Positions 26,696 to 36,323 of a stretch of DNA of 64,000 nucleotides are shown piece by piece. Both the position numbers and the translations under genes were made by a program. Each line of letters starts with the position of its first letter. The first letter of the stretch is position 1. Source of the DNA: Archaeoglobus profundus DSM 5631 (lineage in GTDB: Archaea > Halobacteriota > Archaeoglobi > Archaeoglobales > Archaeoglobaceae); contig NC_013741.1 of the NCBI RefSeq assembly GCF_000025285.1, forward strand, positions 1-64,000, written 5' to 3'. The notes beneath the pieces are model-generated. The model ran no database searches. It had not been told where the DNA came from and was given only the letters and a program-made list of their open reading frames with translations.

Positions 26696-27352
26696 ATGAG
26701 AATTTGAGATCCTTTCCAAGCCGAGTTACAGCTTCCTCGAGCTTAAGCTGAATATGGGGGAAGTTCTTGCCGAAACTGGCGCAATGATATACATGAGGGG
26801 AGTAAAGCTTAAAACCGAAGCTAAGGGTAGTTTTTTAGGTGGATTGAAGAGGATTATAGCCGGAGAAAGCTTTTTCGTCAACAGATTTGTTGCCGTTGAA
26901 AGCGATGCTGTTGTCGGGTTGGCTCCTTCCTACCAAGGTGATATAATCCACATTCCTTTGAACGGTGTCGTTTACGCTCAGAGTGGTGCTTTTTAGCCTC
27001 AACACCCAACGTTGATATCGATGCAAAGTGGGGAAAAGCGAGGAGCTTCTTTGCTGGAGAGGGGTTGATACTCCTGAAAATTAGTGGTAGCGGTGACCTC
27101 TTCCTTTCATCCTTTGGTGGGATTGTTGAGATGCATGTGAAGATCGGTTTGTGGTAGATACTGGGCACATCGTTGCTTTTGAAGACGGCTTAGACTTTAA
27201 CGTTAGGAAAGTTGGAGGTCTGAAGGCAACGATTTTGAGTGGAGAGGGGTTAGTCGCTGAGTTTAGAGGTGAAGGAAGGCTATGGATTCAGACAAGATCG
27301 ATAAGCGATTTTCGTCGGCTGGCTTTCGTCTTTACTTCCTAAAAGGGATTGA
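26696..27352 (+). pseudogene. Decayed AIM24/TIGR00266-family gene, several frameshifts
   Basis: Consecutive pieces in different frames join into one protein of about 218 residues. It opens EILSKPSYSFLELKLNMGE, continues MIYMRGVKLKTEAKGSFLG and GESFFVNRFV, then PSYQGDIIHIPLNG, VVDTGHIVAFEDGLDF, KVGGLKATILSGEG and IQTRSI. This is the TIGR00266/AIM24 beta-helix family. At least four frame changes are needed, near 26699-26702, 26990-26996, 27135-27150 and 27303-27312. The coding signal is otherwise well kept, so decay is recent. The remnant ends directly at the pcm stop codon. Confidence 0.85.
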
Positions 27353-28018
27353 TCATTCCCATTCTTTAAACCCGTACTCGCCAACGAGCGGTACAAACCT
27401 TACGGGTCCCCAAACTCTTTTGTGAATCTTTCCACTCTCATCTTTATCAACTACGTAGAGATGCTGCTCATATCTGCCTATTGGAATAACCATCCTCCCT
27501 CCCGGCTTCAACTGCTCGATGAGAGGTTTTGGAATGTCTGGTGCGGATGCGGTAACGTATATTTTATCGTAGGGAGCTTCCTCAGGGTAACCCTTAGTTC
27601 CATCGCCAACGACTATCTTGACGTTGTCGTAACCTAAGAGCCTCAAAACCTCCTTAGCTCTTTCAGCGAGCTCGGGAATTCTTTCTATTGCAATAACTTT
27701 CCCCTTCTTTCCAACAATCTCCGCAACGACTGCAGCGTGATACCCACTTCCGCCTCCTACTTCCAAAACCTTCTCTCCCTCTTTGAGATCGAGCAGATCG
27801 CACATTATCGCAACCATGTGAGGAGCACTTATAGTCTGTCCGAATCCTATTGGAAGGGGAGTATCGACGTAAGCTTCCCTCTCGTAAGCCTTGGGAACGA
27901 AGAGGTGACGGGGAACCTTCAACATAGCCTTTGCAACTTTGTCGCTTATTCCCAACTCCTCCTTTAGCCTCTCAACCATCCTTCTCCTTTTCTCCTCAAA
28001 AGGATCCATAAAAGTCAT
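27353..28018 (-). CDS. pcm: Protein-L-isoaspartate O-methyltransferase
   Basis: This 221-residue SAM-dependent enzyme methylates isoaspartyl residues to start their repair. Motif I is [13 protein letters not shown] (about 84-96), and the substrate segment [17 protein letters not shown] lies at about 53-69. The C-terminal [11 protein letters not shown] is typical. Repair of damaged proteins fits a hyperthermophile. The start is the first of two nearby ATGs and could be 3 codons later. Confidence 0.95.
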   Translation of the reverse strand: MTFMDPFEEKRRRMVERLKEELGISDKVAKAMLKVPRHLFVPKAYEREAYVDTPLPIGFGQTISAPHMVAIMCDLLDLKEGEKVLEVGGGSGYHAAVVAEIVGKKGKVIAIERIPELAERAKEVLRLLGYDNVKIVVGDGTKGYPEEAPYDKIYVTASAPDIPKPLIEQLKPGGRMVIPIGRYEQHLYVVDKDESGKIHKRVWGPVRFVPLVGEYGFKEWE

Positions 28019-28056
28019 TAGGACAAAGTCTTAATAACTCTAATCCCATTCCCATC

Positions 28057-28911
28057 GTGAAGGCCCAAGCCTACTCAGCGGGAACTATAATCAACGCCCT
28101 AGCTACGGGCTACGGCTGTGCCTTCGGCTTGGATTTAAAGCTGAAGGTTAGAGTTGATTTCGAAGTAAACGATAACGTTGTGGTTGAGAACGGAATTGAA
28201 CGAAGGAGTATAGTTCTCGATACCGTATTAAATCACTTCGGACTCAATGCAGTTGTTGAAGTTGAGAGCGAGATACCGAAGGGGAGTGGATTGGGTAGCA
28301 GTTCAGCCTTTTTGAATGCACTGCTGTTGGCAGTTTATAAGTATATCTCGAAATCCCTCAATGCTGGAGATATTCTCAGGCTAAATGCTAAGCTCTCTCT
28401 TGAATGCGGTATAAGCTACACTGGAGCCTTTGACGATGCTTCGGCATCTCTATTGGGAGGAATAGTATTAACGGACAACACGAGTATGCAAATGCTCAGA
28501 TGGGAGTTTAAGAGAGCTAAAGCTGTGATTCTCATTCCAGAGTTCGGAAGAGGTAGGATAGACTTAAATGAGATTAGGAGGGACTTAACTCTTGTCAGAA
28601 AAGCCTTAAAGTTTGCAAGAAGGGGAGATTACAAGAGTGCTATGTATTACAACACCCTGCACTACTGCAAAGCGATAGGCTATCCTATTGAGGTCGTGGA
28701 GATCGTAAAGGATTCCAACTGCTGTTGCGGTCTCTCTGGAAACGGACCTTGTTTTGTTGCTTTTGGTGATGTAAAGGAAGTTAAGAAAGTTTGGGAGGCT
28801 TACGGAAATGTAATCGAAACGAAGATAGTCAACGAACCTTGCGATGATATCGTGATAACGCACGATCTGTTTTCGTACTCAGAACTGCAGTCAAGGCAAT
28901 CAGATGAATGA
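28057..28911 (+). CDS. aroK: Archaeal shikimate kinase (GHMP type)
   Basis: This 284-residue GHMP-family kinase phosphorylates shikimate in aromatic amino acid synthesis. It is unrelated to bacterial AroK. The ATP loop EIPKGSGLGSSSAF is at about 71-84 and the family start KAQAYSAGTIINALATG is clear. SGNGPC near 228 is the third GHMP motif. The start is GTG. Its last 83 bp overlap the convergent VKOR-like gene, an unusually long overlap here. Confidence 0.93.
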   Translation: MKAQAYSAGTIINALATGYGCAFGLDLKLKVRVDFEVNDNVVVENGIERRSIVLDTVLNHFGLNAVVEVESEIPKGSGLGSSSAFLNALLLAVYKYISKSLNAGDILRLNAKLSLECGISYTGAFDDASASLLGGIVLTDNTSMQMLRWEFKRAKAVILIPEFGRGRIDLNEIRRDLTLVRKALKFARRGDYKSAMYYNTLHYCKAIGYPIEVVEIVKDSNCCCGLSGNGPCFVAFGDVKEVKKVWEAYGNVIETKIVNEPCDDIVITHDLFSYSELQSRQSDE

Positions 28912-29158
28912 ATGTGCAGTAAAGGCAGAAACCCTCAAATAATTCTCTTATAACAAAGTATGCAATTCCTAAGAGCCCTGCCAAAGCCCAAATTTGCAAA
29001 CCCCTTTCTTTTAATATTAAGCCAATCAGGAACCAAGCTAAGCCCAAAGAGTAGTTGAATGGATCGCAGTGATCCAAGCAGATTCCAACGTATTCAGTCA
29101 GATAAAGTAGGTATCCACATACAACCAACCCCACCGCACAGATCACTTTCCGCAGCAT
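28829..29158 (-). CDS. Small VKOR-like membrane oxidoreductase
   Basis: This 109-residue protein has about four hydrophobic segments and two cysteine pairs: GICLDHC (C27, C31) and GFCLYCTFIHL (C78, C81, H85). The second matches the CxxC-xxx-H motif of the VKOR family, which re-oxidises a thioredoxin-like partner with quinone. It overlaps by 16 bp a lipoprotein thioredoxin gene, an obvious partner. The chain is shorter than most VKORs and the first cysteine pair is closely spaced. The last 83 bp overlap shikimate kinase on the other strand. Confidence 0.7.
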   Translation of the reverse strand: MLRKVICAVGLVVCGYLLYLTEYVGICLDHCDPFNYSLGLAWFLIGLILKERGLQIWALAGLLGIAYFVIRELFEGFCLYCTFIHLIALTAVLSTKTDRALSRYHRKVR

Positions 29159-29526
29159 GCTAAACTCCTAATTAAGTTCTCAAGTCCTATTATATCTCTA
29201 TCTCCCGCGAGAGCGGTTGTTACATTCCCAGCATGTACCACAACCGTTGGCACACCGATTACGTAGTAGGCGTAGGTGTAGCAAGCTTTGGAAATGTTCT
29301 TATCGGAAACGTTGCAGTAGATGAATTTCACATCCTTGTATTTCTCTCTAAGCTTGTCTATGTACGGCTTTACCTTCTCGCAATGCGGGCATGTAGGAGA
29401 GTAGTAGAAGTAGACTTCGATATTGGAGTAATTACAGGCCTTACTTCCAGTTTCTAATGCGGACTTCTGAGAACAGCCCAACAATGCAATTGTCAGGACT
29501 AAGAGTAGTGCAATTAGCTTTTTCAT
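29143..29526 (-). CDS. Thioredoxin-fold lipoprotein (extracytoplasmic)
   Basis: This 127-residue protein has a lipoprotein-type signal (KKLIALLLVLTIALLGC, lipidation cysteine C18). The mature thioredoxin fold has active site CPHC (46-49) and a cis-proline segment IGVPT. Extra cysteines occur at 31, 61, 72 and in a C-terminal CC pair. It would be tethered outside the membrane and act in disulfide formation, with the VKOR-like protein as its recycling partner (16 bp overlap, same strand). Confidence 0.85.
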   Translation of the reverse strand: MKKLIALLLVLTIALLGCSQKSALETGSKACNYSNIEVYFYYSPTCPHCEKVKPYIDKLREKYKDVKFIYCNVSDKNISKACYTYAYYVIGVPTVVVHAGNVTTALAGDRDIIGLENLIRSLACCGK

Positions 29527-29595
29527 AAAAGGTACTCACATTTCGAAATAAAACGTTTGCGAAAGTTTTTTACTCGATGAATTCTACGATTTACC

Positions 29596-30270
29596 ATGAA
29601 GATAACTTGGCTCGGACATGCGTGCTTTCTGCTTGAAGGAACGAAGAAGATCATAATCGATCCCTTCCTAACGGGAAACCCCACAGCCCCAGTAAAGCCA
29701 GAGGAGATTGATGTGGATCTTATACTCGTAACTCACGGACACGGAGATCACTTAGGCGATGCTGAAGCCATTTCTAAGAGATGCAAGGCTCCTATAGTTG
29801 CAGTTTACGAGCTTGCGGTTTATCTGGCTAAGAGGGGTTGCGAGACCATAGGGATGAACATCGGTGGGACTCTCGACTACGAAGGCGTTAAGGTGAGCAT
29901 GGTTAACGCCGTGCATTCAGCTGATATAGTGGGAAATGAAATCGTGAGTGGTGGAAAGGCCGTGGGTTACGTGGTTGAAGATGGTGTTTCAGTTTATCAT
30001 GCTGGCGATACGGATGTTTTCATGGATATGCAACTGATTGGAGAGATATACAAGCCGAAGGTGGCACTTTTGCCAATAGGTGGATTTTACACCATGTCAC
30101 CGAAAACCGCTTTGAAAGCCATCGAGTTGCTCAAACCCGAAATAGTTGTTCCCATGCACTACAACACTTTCCCTCCGATAAAGCAGGATCCTGAGGAGTT
30201 TAAGAGAGAAGCGGAGAAATTGGGAGTTAAGGTGGTAATTCTCAAGCCGGGAGAAAGTTTTGAAGTTTAA
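29596..30270 (+). CDS. UPF0173 metal-dependent hydrolase
   Basis: This 224-residue metallo-beta-lactamase fold protein belongs to the UPF0173 (YtkL-like) family. Signatures are WLGHACFLLEG (5-15), LVTHGHGDHLGDA (the HxHxDH metal site, about 44-56), YHAGDTDVF and VPMHYNTFPPI. Substrate unknown. Its stop codon abuts the pycA stop on the opposite strand with no spacer. Confidence 0.92.
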   Translation: MKITWLGHACFLLEGTKKIIIDPFLTGNPTAPVKPEEIDVDLILVTHGHGDHLGDAEAISKRCKAPIVAVYELAVYLAKRGCETIGMNIGGTLDYEGVKVSMVNAVHSADIVGNEIVSGGKAVGYVVEDGVSVYHAGDTDVFMDMQLIGEIYKPKVALLPIGGFYTMSPKTALKAIELLKPEIVVPMHYNTFPPIKQDPEEFKREAEKLGVKVVILKPGESFEV

Positions 30271-31785
30271 TTATTTAACGTTTTCAAGCCTTGCGTGCAT
30301 CTTCCAAGTGCTGATCCTTGGCTCCTCATACCTCTGATACTCTGCAAGAGCTAAAGCTACGGCTATGTCCTCCTCCTTAATTTCTTCCCTGAAAACCTCA
30401 TCGAGCCTCTTCATTATCGGATGATACTTAACCATGTATGTTCTGACCTCCTCCCTTATGTCCTGCTCGTCCACAAACTTCGTATGCGTTTCTCCTCTCA
30501 CAAAGGCATCGTTGTGCATCACCGCTAAGTGGAAGGGTATGTTAGTCTCAACTCCAACTATTACGTACTCCCAAAGAGCCCTCCTCATCCTGTATATAGC
30601 TTCAAGTCTGTTCTCTCCCCAGACGCAGAGTTTCGAGATCATCGGATCGTACTCCTTCGGAATGACGTAACCCATGTGAACACCGCTGTCAACCCTAACG
30701 CCAATACCACCGGGACTCCTGTAATGGACAATCCTACCGCTCCTCGGCAGGAACTCTATCGGATCTTCGGCGTTTATTCTACACTCTATTGCATGTCCCC
30801 TCATTACAACATCCTCCTGATCGTGATAAAGCTCTTCTCCATAAGCGATCTTTATCTGATATTTCACTATGTCTATCCCCGTTACGAGTTCGGTGATCGT
30901 GTGCTCAACCTGCAGACGGGTATTCATCTCGAGGAAGTAGAACTTCCCGTCCTGATAAAGGAATTCCATAGTTCCGGCGTTAGTGTATCCGATATACTTG
31001 GTACCCTTTACAACCAACTTTCCCATCTCCTCCCTAGTCTCATCATCAACTGCGGGAGAAGGACACTCCTCTATCAACTTCTGATGCCTCCTCTGAATAC
31101 TGCACTCCCTCTCCCCCAAATGAATGACGTTTCCATGCTCATCTGCCAACACTTGGAACTCTATGTGTCTGGGTTTCGGTAGATACTTCTCTATGTAGAC
31201 GGTCGCATCTCCAAAGTACTTTTCTCCCAATTTCTTCGACTTGTAAAAAGCCTGTTCAAGTTCATCTTCGCTGTTGACTATCGTGATACCTATACCTCCT
31301 CCACCGCCAGAAGCCTTAATCGCCACTGGATAACCTATCTTTTCAGCCCATTTGAAGGCGGAATCTACATCCTCCAAAGCTGGAGAACCGGGAACCACAG
31401 GTAATCCTGCTTCCTGCATCAACTTTCTTGCCATGACCTTAGAACCCATCTTTGCGATGACATCCGAGCTTGGACCTATGAAAACTATCCCTTCCTCCTC
31501 ACACCTCTTTGCAAACTCGGGATTCTCGGCTAAGAATCCGTAACCGGGATGTATTGCATCGACATCCGCCTTTTTAGCAACCTCTATGATTCGATCTATG
31601 TTTAGGTAGCTTTCTCTGGCATCTGCCTTACCTATGTAGTAACTCTCATCCGCGTAAAGTCTGTGCAAAGCCCTTCTATCAGCAGAACTGTACACTGCAA
31701 CAGTCCTTATGCCGAGTTCTCTACACGCTCTCATCACCCTTATAGCAATCTCTCCCCTGTTTGCAACGAGAACCTTTTCGAACAT
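30271..31785 (-). CDS. pycA: Pyruvate carboxylase subunit A (biotin carboxylase)
   Basis: This 504-residue ATP-grasp enzyme carboxylates biotin with bicarbonate. Visible features are the N-terminal [17 protein letters not shown], the glycine-rich ATP loop [11 protein letters not shown] (about 158-168), the catalytic [10 protein letters not shown] (about 286-295) and the C-terminal archaeal extension (450-504) found in PycA proteins. Partner pycB is at 6094-7524. Neither subunit here carries the biotin domain. The PYC reaction feeds oxaloacetate to biosynthesis. TATA lies at the end of scpB. Confidence 0.93.
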   Translation of the reverse strand: MFEKVLVANRGEIAIRVMRACRELGIRTVAVYSSADRRALHRLYADESYYIGKADARESYLNIDRIIEVAKKADVDAIHPGYGFLAENPEFAKRCEEEGIVFIGPSSDVIAKMGSKVMARKLMQEAGLPVVPGSPALEDVDSAFKWAEKIGYPVAIKASGGGGGIGITIVNSEDELEQAFYKSKKLGEKYFGDATVYIEKYLPKPRHIEFQVLADEHGNVIHLGERECSIQRRHQKLIEECPSPAVDDETREEMGKLVVKGTKYIGYTNAGTMEFLYQDGKFYFLEMNTRLQVEHTITELVTGIDIVKYQIKIAYGEELYHDQEDVVMRGHAIECRINAEDPIEFLPRSGRIVHYRSPGGIGVRVDSGVHMGYVIPKEYDPMISKLCVWGENRLEAIYRMRRALWEYVIVGVETNIPFHLAVMHNDAFVRGETHTKFVDEQDIREEVRTYMVKYHPIMKRLDEVFREEIKEEDIAVALALAEYQRYEEPRISTWKMHARLENVK

Positions 31786-31807
31786 TTGCTTTGAGAGAAC
31801 TTGAGAG

Positions 31808-31816
31808 TTTATAAAT
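31808..31816 (-). promoter_or_regulatory. TATA element of pycA, overlapping the scpB stop
   Basis: On the minus strand TTTATAAAC sits about 25 bp before the pycA ATG at 31785 and shares bases with the scpB stop codon. Confidence 0.45.
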
Positions 31817-32303
31817 TTAAACTTTCTAATCTCCTTCTCAAAACATCTTTAATCTCGTCGATACTACTCACATTCAAGCCGAAGTACTTTATGAAAGCCT
31901 CGGTAGTTGTTAAAATCTTTGTTCTTCCTTTCTTCTCGGACTTAACCAAGCCAAGCTCTTCCAACCTCTTGACCTGCTCGTAGCATCTGTTTCCTCTCAT
32001 TTTCGCAAGCTTCGAGAGCTCTATCGGCTGATTTACTGCTATTATTGCGAGAGTTCTTAGGGTTGATCTATCTAAGTCTCTCTCCCCAGAAACGAGATGC
32101 TGATACTTCGGCTTGACTCTCATGAGTACCCTGTTTCCAAGCCTTATTATCTCCAAGGCTGTGGATCTACTTTCATAGTCCTTTATCAGCTCATTAACAG
32201 CTTCCTCCACATCCTCAACTTTCGTTCTCAAAATCTTGGCTATATCTCTAACATCTACGGGCTCTGGGGATGAGAACAAAATTGCTTCAATCTCCTCTTT
32301 CAT
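31809..32303 (-). CDS. scpB: Segregation and condensation protein ScpB
   Basis: This 164-residue tandem winged-helix protein is the kite subunit that binds the ScpA kleisin of the SMC condensin. Typical segments are [20 protein letters not shown] (5-24) and [14 protein letters not shown] (about 82-95). It is shorter than most bacterial ScpB. The start overlaps scpA by 17 bp, and it is the last gene of the smc operon. Confidence 0.9.
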   Translation of the reverse strand: MKEEIEAILFSSPEPVDVRDIAKILRTKVEDVEEAVNELIKDYESRSTALEIIRLGNRVLMRVKPKYQHLVSGERDLDRSTLRTLAIIAVNQPIELSKLAKMRGNRCYEQVKRLEELGLVKSEKKGRTKILTTTEAFIKYFGLNVSSIDEIKDVLRRRLESLNL

Positions 32304-32898
32304 TCAAGATCACCCTTATATCCTCGTACGGCTTTTCCTGCTCAACTTTCAACTTTTTCCTGTATGCGAGATGGAGTATCGATATGTAGTACGTCACCTT
32401 CTTGGGCTTATCGAAACCTCTCACGAGATTTAGAAAAGATATCTCTTTCATTCCAAGACTCAGAAGACTCTTGTAAACCTCTACAATTTTCTCCTCCACA
32501 TCCTCCTCATGTGGAACATTTTCAAAGCTTACAATTCTTTTCTCAACTCTCTTTCTCTTTGCTCTTCTTTCCTTTAGCCTTTCAATCCTTCTAAGCTCAC
32601 GAACAAGCTCATCCAACGTCGTGTACCTCTTAACCTTTCTCCTGACAATGGGGATATCTATTCTTACATCATTGAATAAATCAACATTATTTAAATCAGA
32701 ATTGAAATCGAGTTCGTAATCTTCATCCTCCTCACCGTAAATCTCGTTCAGCAAGACCTCTGACTTCATTCTGAGTAGGATCGATGCATACAGTATTATC
32801 CTCCCAGAAACCCTTAGATCCTCTATCTTCTGGAGAAATTTGTCGGTTAGATCAACTATGTCTATATTCCAAGGGTCTATCTCACCCTTCTTCGCCAT
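32287..32898 (-). CDS. scpA: Segregation and condensation protein ScpA (kleisin)
   Basis: This kleisin bridges the SMC heads. From the ATG at 32898 it has 203 residues and begins AKKGEIDPWNIDIVDLTDKFL, the conserved N-terminal kleisin segment. The codons just upstream, in frame, read DPIEIIVD, which also looks conserved, but no ATG, GTG or TTG exists in that frame after the preceding stop. Either initiation is at a rare codon (ATC or ATT) or the protein is slightly short. The C-terminal winged helix (about 145-203) is intact. It lies 8 nt after the smc stop. Confidence 0.88.
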   Translation of the reverse strand: MAKKGEIDPWNIDIVDLTDKFLQKIEDLRVSGRIILYASILLRMKSEVLLNEIYGEEDEDYELDFNSDLNNVDLFNDVRIDIPIVRRKVKRYTTLDELVRELRRIERLKERRAKRKRVEKRIVSFENVPHEEDVEEKIVEVYKSLLSLGMKEISFLNLVRGFDKPKKVTYYISILHLAYRKKLKVEQEKPYEDIRVILNERGD

Positions 32899-32906
32899 GT
32901 CAACTA

Positions 32907-35900
32907 TTATCTCAATTGGATCGCGGTCACTATCGATTCCTCCTCACCTCCCCTCGTAACCCCAATCACGTGGTCTGCCTCTTGAAGCATTGGCTTTCTC
33001 AGAGAGACAACTATGAACTGTGCATCCTTTGAAAGCTTCTTTATCATCTTTGCCAACCTTCCAACGTTCACGCCGTCCAAGAACATATCCACCTCATCGA
33101 AAGCGTAGAAAGGAGCGGGCTTGTACCTTTGTATTGCAAATATGAAGGCTAAGGTCAGCAAACTCTTCTCTCCTCCACTCATAGCTTCCAACCTTTGAAT
33201 GGGCTTTCCGAAAGGCTTGAACCTGATATGTAATCCACTCTGGAACGGATCATCTTTATCCAAGTATATCTCACCCTCACCATCGGCCAACTCTTTCACT
33301 ATCTCCTTGAATTTCTCGTTTATGGAGTTAAAAGTGGATAGGAAAGCCTCTTTCTTCATCTTCTCAATTCTTTTTATCTTCTCAATGATCTCTTTCCTTT
33401 CCCTCTCAAGCGTTTTCTTCTTTTCAATCAGTTCGTCCAATCTCTTCTTAACATCCTCGTACTCTTGAATAGCTTTCATATTGATTTCGCCGAAACTCTT
33501 CAACTCCTCTTCAACTTGCAGAAGCTTCCTCTCAACGTATTCTAGAGATGGGAGATCCTTCGGAATCTCGATGTCGTAAGATTCAAGAGTTTTCTCAACA
33601 TCAGCCAGTTTTTCCTTCAAATCTTTAATACGCTCCTCCAAGAGCTTTTCAGCAAGCGTCTTCTGAGATTTCTCCTTTTCGAGCTTGTCTATCTCCTTTA
33701 GGAGTTCGTCCCTCTTTTCCCTGAGATCTCCAACCTCCTTGTTAATTCTCCTTTCTTCCTCTCTTAAACTCTCCAAACGCCTTTCAAGCTCCAAAATCTT
33801 AGCTTTAGCATCCTCGATACCGTTCAATCTCTCCGTAATCTTCTTTTCCAAGTCATTCAGGCTTGACTTGTATTCTTCTATCGCTTTAATTAGCTGTTCT
33901 CTCTTAGCAACTAAACTGCTCTGCTTTGATGAAAGAACTGATTTGAGATCTTTCAACCTTTCTATCTCTCCTCTAATTTCTTCAATTTTTGTATTTAATT
34001 TAACGATCCTGTCATCCTTCAACTTCGACTCTAACTCTTTAACTTCTCTTTCGATGCATCTGATATTTTCCTCTATTTTGTTTATTTCCTCCTCAACTTC
34101 CAAAGCTTTCGAGTTCAGAATTTCGGCTTCTCTTCTCTTTTCTTTTAATTTCTCTTCGATATCTTTCAAAAGTTTGCTAAACTCATCAACCTTAGCTCCG
34201 CTTGTTGATATCTTACTCTTGAGGCTCGTAATGTCTTCATTCAACTTTTCAATTCTTTTCTCCAAATCCTTTCTTTCAAGCTCAACTTCCGAAAGTTTTG
34301 ACTCAAGCTCTGACCTACTTCTCTTTAGATTCTCGATATCTTCTCTCAATCTTCTCTCTCTGTCAAACAAACCCAGAGTCGCTTTCTTTTTGATTGATCC
34401 ACCAGTTATTACACCGCTCTTCTCTATTAGATCTCCGTCAAGGGTAACTACTCTGAACTTGTTCATGAATTTCTTTGCCGTATCAATATCTTCAACTACG
34501 AGTGCATCCTTGTAAACGAGCTCAAAGACTTTCCTGAACTTTCTATCGCACTCGATAAGATTGACTGCGTAATCTATTACTCCTTCAACACTTAAAACGG
34601 ATTTGTCGAGATTTAGACTGATGTTAATCCTGTTAAGGGGTATGAAGCTTGCTCTCCCTCCATCAACGTCCTTTAAATACTTGACAGCCCTTATAGCCTT
34701 GTCCTCGTCTTCAACAACTATGAAGTTTAAGGCGTTTCCTCCAGCAATTTCCAGAGCTAGAGCGTATTTTTCATCAACACTGCAAAGCTGTGAAACAGTT
34801 CCGTATATTCCTTCAAGCTTGCCCTCCTCTTTAGCTTTCAAAACAACTTCAACAGCTCTTGGCTTTTGAATTGCCGATACCTTAGCAAGCTCGATCTCCT
34901 TTTCCCTTATCTCCTTATCGATCTTGGCAATCTCATCTCTCAGCTTGAATATCTCTCCATCAATCTCGAACAACTTTAGCTTCAACTTGTCCATTTCATT
35001 CTTAAGAATAGCTAAATTCCTTTCATCTTCAGCAATCTCATCGAAAATTCTGCTTAGATCAATCTTCTCTCTGCTTAACTCCATATCATCTATTTCCATT
35101 CCAATTCTTCTCAGCCCTTCCAGTATTTTTTCTCTCTCCTTCAGAAGAGAAGTTCTCTTTTCTTTAAGCTCGTTCAACAAATTCAACTTACTCTCTAACT
35201 CCTCTCTTTGAGCTCTGAATCTTGATGTAATCTCATCGTATTTAATTTTCAATGCGTTTAGATAGCTAATCTTCTCATTCAGAATGTTCTCAAGACTCTC
35301 CATTTTGACATCTATATCTCTGAGTTCCTCGTTAATTCTCTTTATCTCCTCCTCAGCCCTTTGAAGGGATATTAGAGTCTTCTCTTTTTCCCTGTTCAAA
35401 TCTTCTACTTCAGAACTGAATAGACTTATCAACTTTTTAAGCCCGCTAATCTCGTTGCTTACAACGTTTATCTCTTCGTTTATCCTTTTCAGTCTACTGT
35501 CTTTGAATGATTCAATTCTATCAACTATCTCCTTAACTTCTTCATTCAGATTAACGAGTCTGGAGTTTATATCCGTAATAGCCTTCAAAATTTGGTCTCT
35601 CTCCTCATTTAGCTCTTCCAACCTCTTTCTCAAACTGTTTGCCGTATTAACCAGCCTGAGGTACTCGTGAATTCTCTTGTAATTCAGAAGTAGCTCCCTT
35701 TCCTCTACGAGATTCTTGTACTTTATAGCCTCTTCTCTCTCAACCTTTAGCTGGGATAACCTGTCATCGACCTCCTTTATTGTTATCTCTACCTTTTCTA
35801 TGTTCCTCTTAACCTCCTCAAGTTCCTCAAGTGCCTTCTCCTTTTTTTCCTCGAACTCCGAAATTCCAGCTATATCTTCGATTATTTTCCTTCTCTGAAT

Positions 35901-36323
35901 TGGTGTCATCTCTGCAACTCTCGTAACGTCTCCCTGCATGACGATGTTGTACTCTGTGTTTAGCCCGAGCTTTTCAATTAGCCTTTCGATGTCAGAGTAA
36001 CTAACACTCTTACCGTTTATGTAGTAATAGCTGTAATAGCCTTTGTCTGTCTTCTTCACTCTTCTCCTAACTATATATCCGTCAAGTTCTATCGTAACTT
36101 CTGCCTCTTTCTGCCCGTGCTTTATTAGATCAGTTAGCTTGTCCGCTCTGAGTGTTTTTGAAGAACTTATGCCAAAACAAAAGAGTATGGAGTCGATTAT
36201 GTTGGATTTACCGCTACCGTTGGGTCCTGTTATCACTGTAAAGTTGTCTCTGAACTCTATTTCGGCTTTTTTGAATGATTTAAAGTTTCTAAGCTTTATT
36301 TTCCTTATGAACATCTCAATCAA
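32907..36323 (-). CDS. smc: Chromosome partition protein SMC
   Basis: This 1138-residue condensin ATPase has Walker A GPNGSGKS (about 33-40), a long coiled coil (about 165-480), a hinge (about 490-660, with GIYGTVSQL and ITGGSIKK), and a second coiled coil (about 665-1000). The C-terminal head follows (signature SGGEKSLLTLAF, then FYAFDEVD Walker B). Start may be M1 or M4. The N-terminus overlaps by 8 bp a small coiled-coil gene; scpA and scpB follow, so the full complex is one operon. Confidence 0.97.
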   Translation of the reverse strand: MIEMFIRKIKLRNFKSFKKAEIEFRDNFTVITGPNGSGKSNIIDSILFCFGISSSKTLRADKLTDLIKHGQKEAEVTIELDGYIVRRRVKKTDKGYYSYYYINGKSVSYSDIERLIEKLGLNTEYNIVMQGDVTRVAEMTPIQRRKIIEDIAGISEFEEKKEKALEELEEVKRNIEKVEITIKEVDDRLSQLKVEREEAIKYKNLVEERELLLNYKRIHEYLRLVNTANSLRKRLEELNEERDQILKAITDINSRLVNLNEEVKEIVDRIESFKDSRLKRINEEINVVSNEISGLKKLISLFSSEVEDLNREKEKTLISLQRAEEEIKRINEELRDIDVKMESLENILNEKISYLNALKIKYDEITSRFRAQREELESKLNLLNELKEKRTSLLKEREKILEGLRRIGMEIDDMELSREKIDLSRIFDEIAEDERNLAILKNEMDKLKLKLFEIDGEIFKLRDEIAKIDKEIREKEIELAKVSAIQKPRAVEVVLKAKEEGKLEGIYGTVSQLCSVDEKYALALEIAGGNALNFIVVEDEDKAIRAVKYLKDVDGGRASFIPLNRINISLNLDKSVLSVEGVIDYAVNLIECDRKFRKVFELVYKDALVVEDIDTAKKFMNKFRVVTLDGDLIEKSGVITGGSIKKKATLGLFDRERRLREDIENLKRSRSELESKLSEVELERKDLEKRIEKLNEDITSLKSKISTSGAKVDEFSKLLKDIEEKLKEKRREAEILNSKALEVEEEINKIEENIRCIEREVKELESKLKDDRIVKLNTKIEEIRGEIERLKDLKSVLSSKQSSLVAKREQLIKAIEEYKSSLNDLEKKITERLNGIEDAKAKILELERRLESLREEERRINKEVGDLREKRDELLKEIDKLEKEKSQKTLAEKLLEERIKDLKEKLADVEKTLESYDIEIPKDLPSLEYVERKLLQVEEELKSFGEINMKAIQEYEDVKKRLDELIEKKKTLERERKEIIEKIKRIEKMKKEAFLSTFNSINEKFKEIVKELADGEGEIYLDKDDPFQSGLHIRFKPFGKPIQRLEAMSGGEKSLLTLAFIFAIQRYKPAPFYAFDEVDMFLDGVNVGRLAKMIKKLSKDAQFIVVSLRKPMLQEADHVIGVTRGGEEESIVTAIQLR

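Noticed and set aside
30529-31182. 217-codon plus-strand open frame within pycA
   Set aside because: Lies wholly inside a well-conserved biotin carboxylase and has no recognisable domain.
33685-34515. 276-codon open frame on the plus strand inside smc, and several more antisense frames nearby
   Set aside because: Ser/Leu/Phe-rich low-complexity translation is the mirror of the Glu/Lys codons of the SMC coiled coil; no motif or ribosome-binding site.
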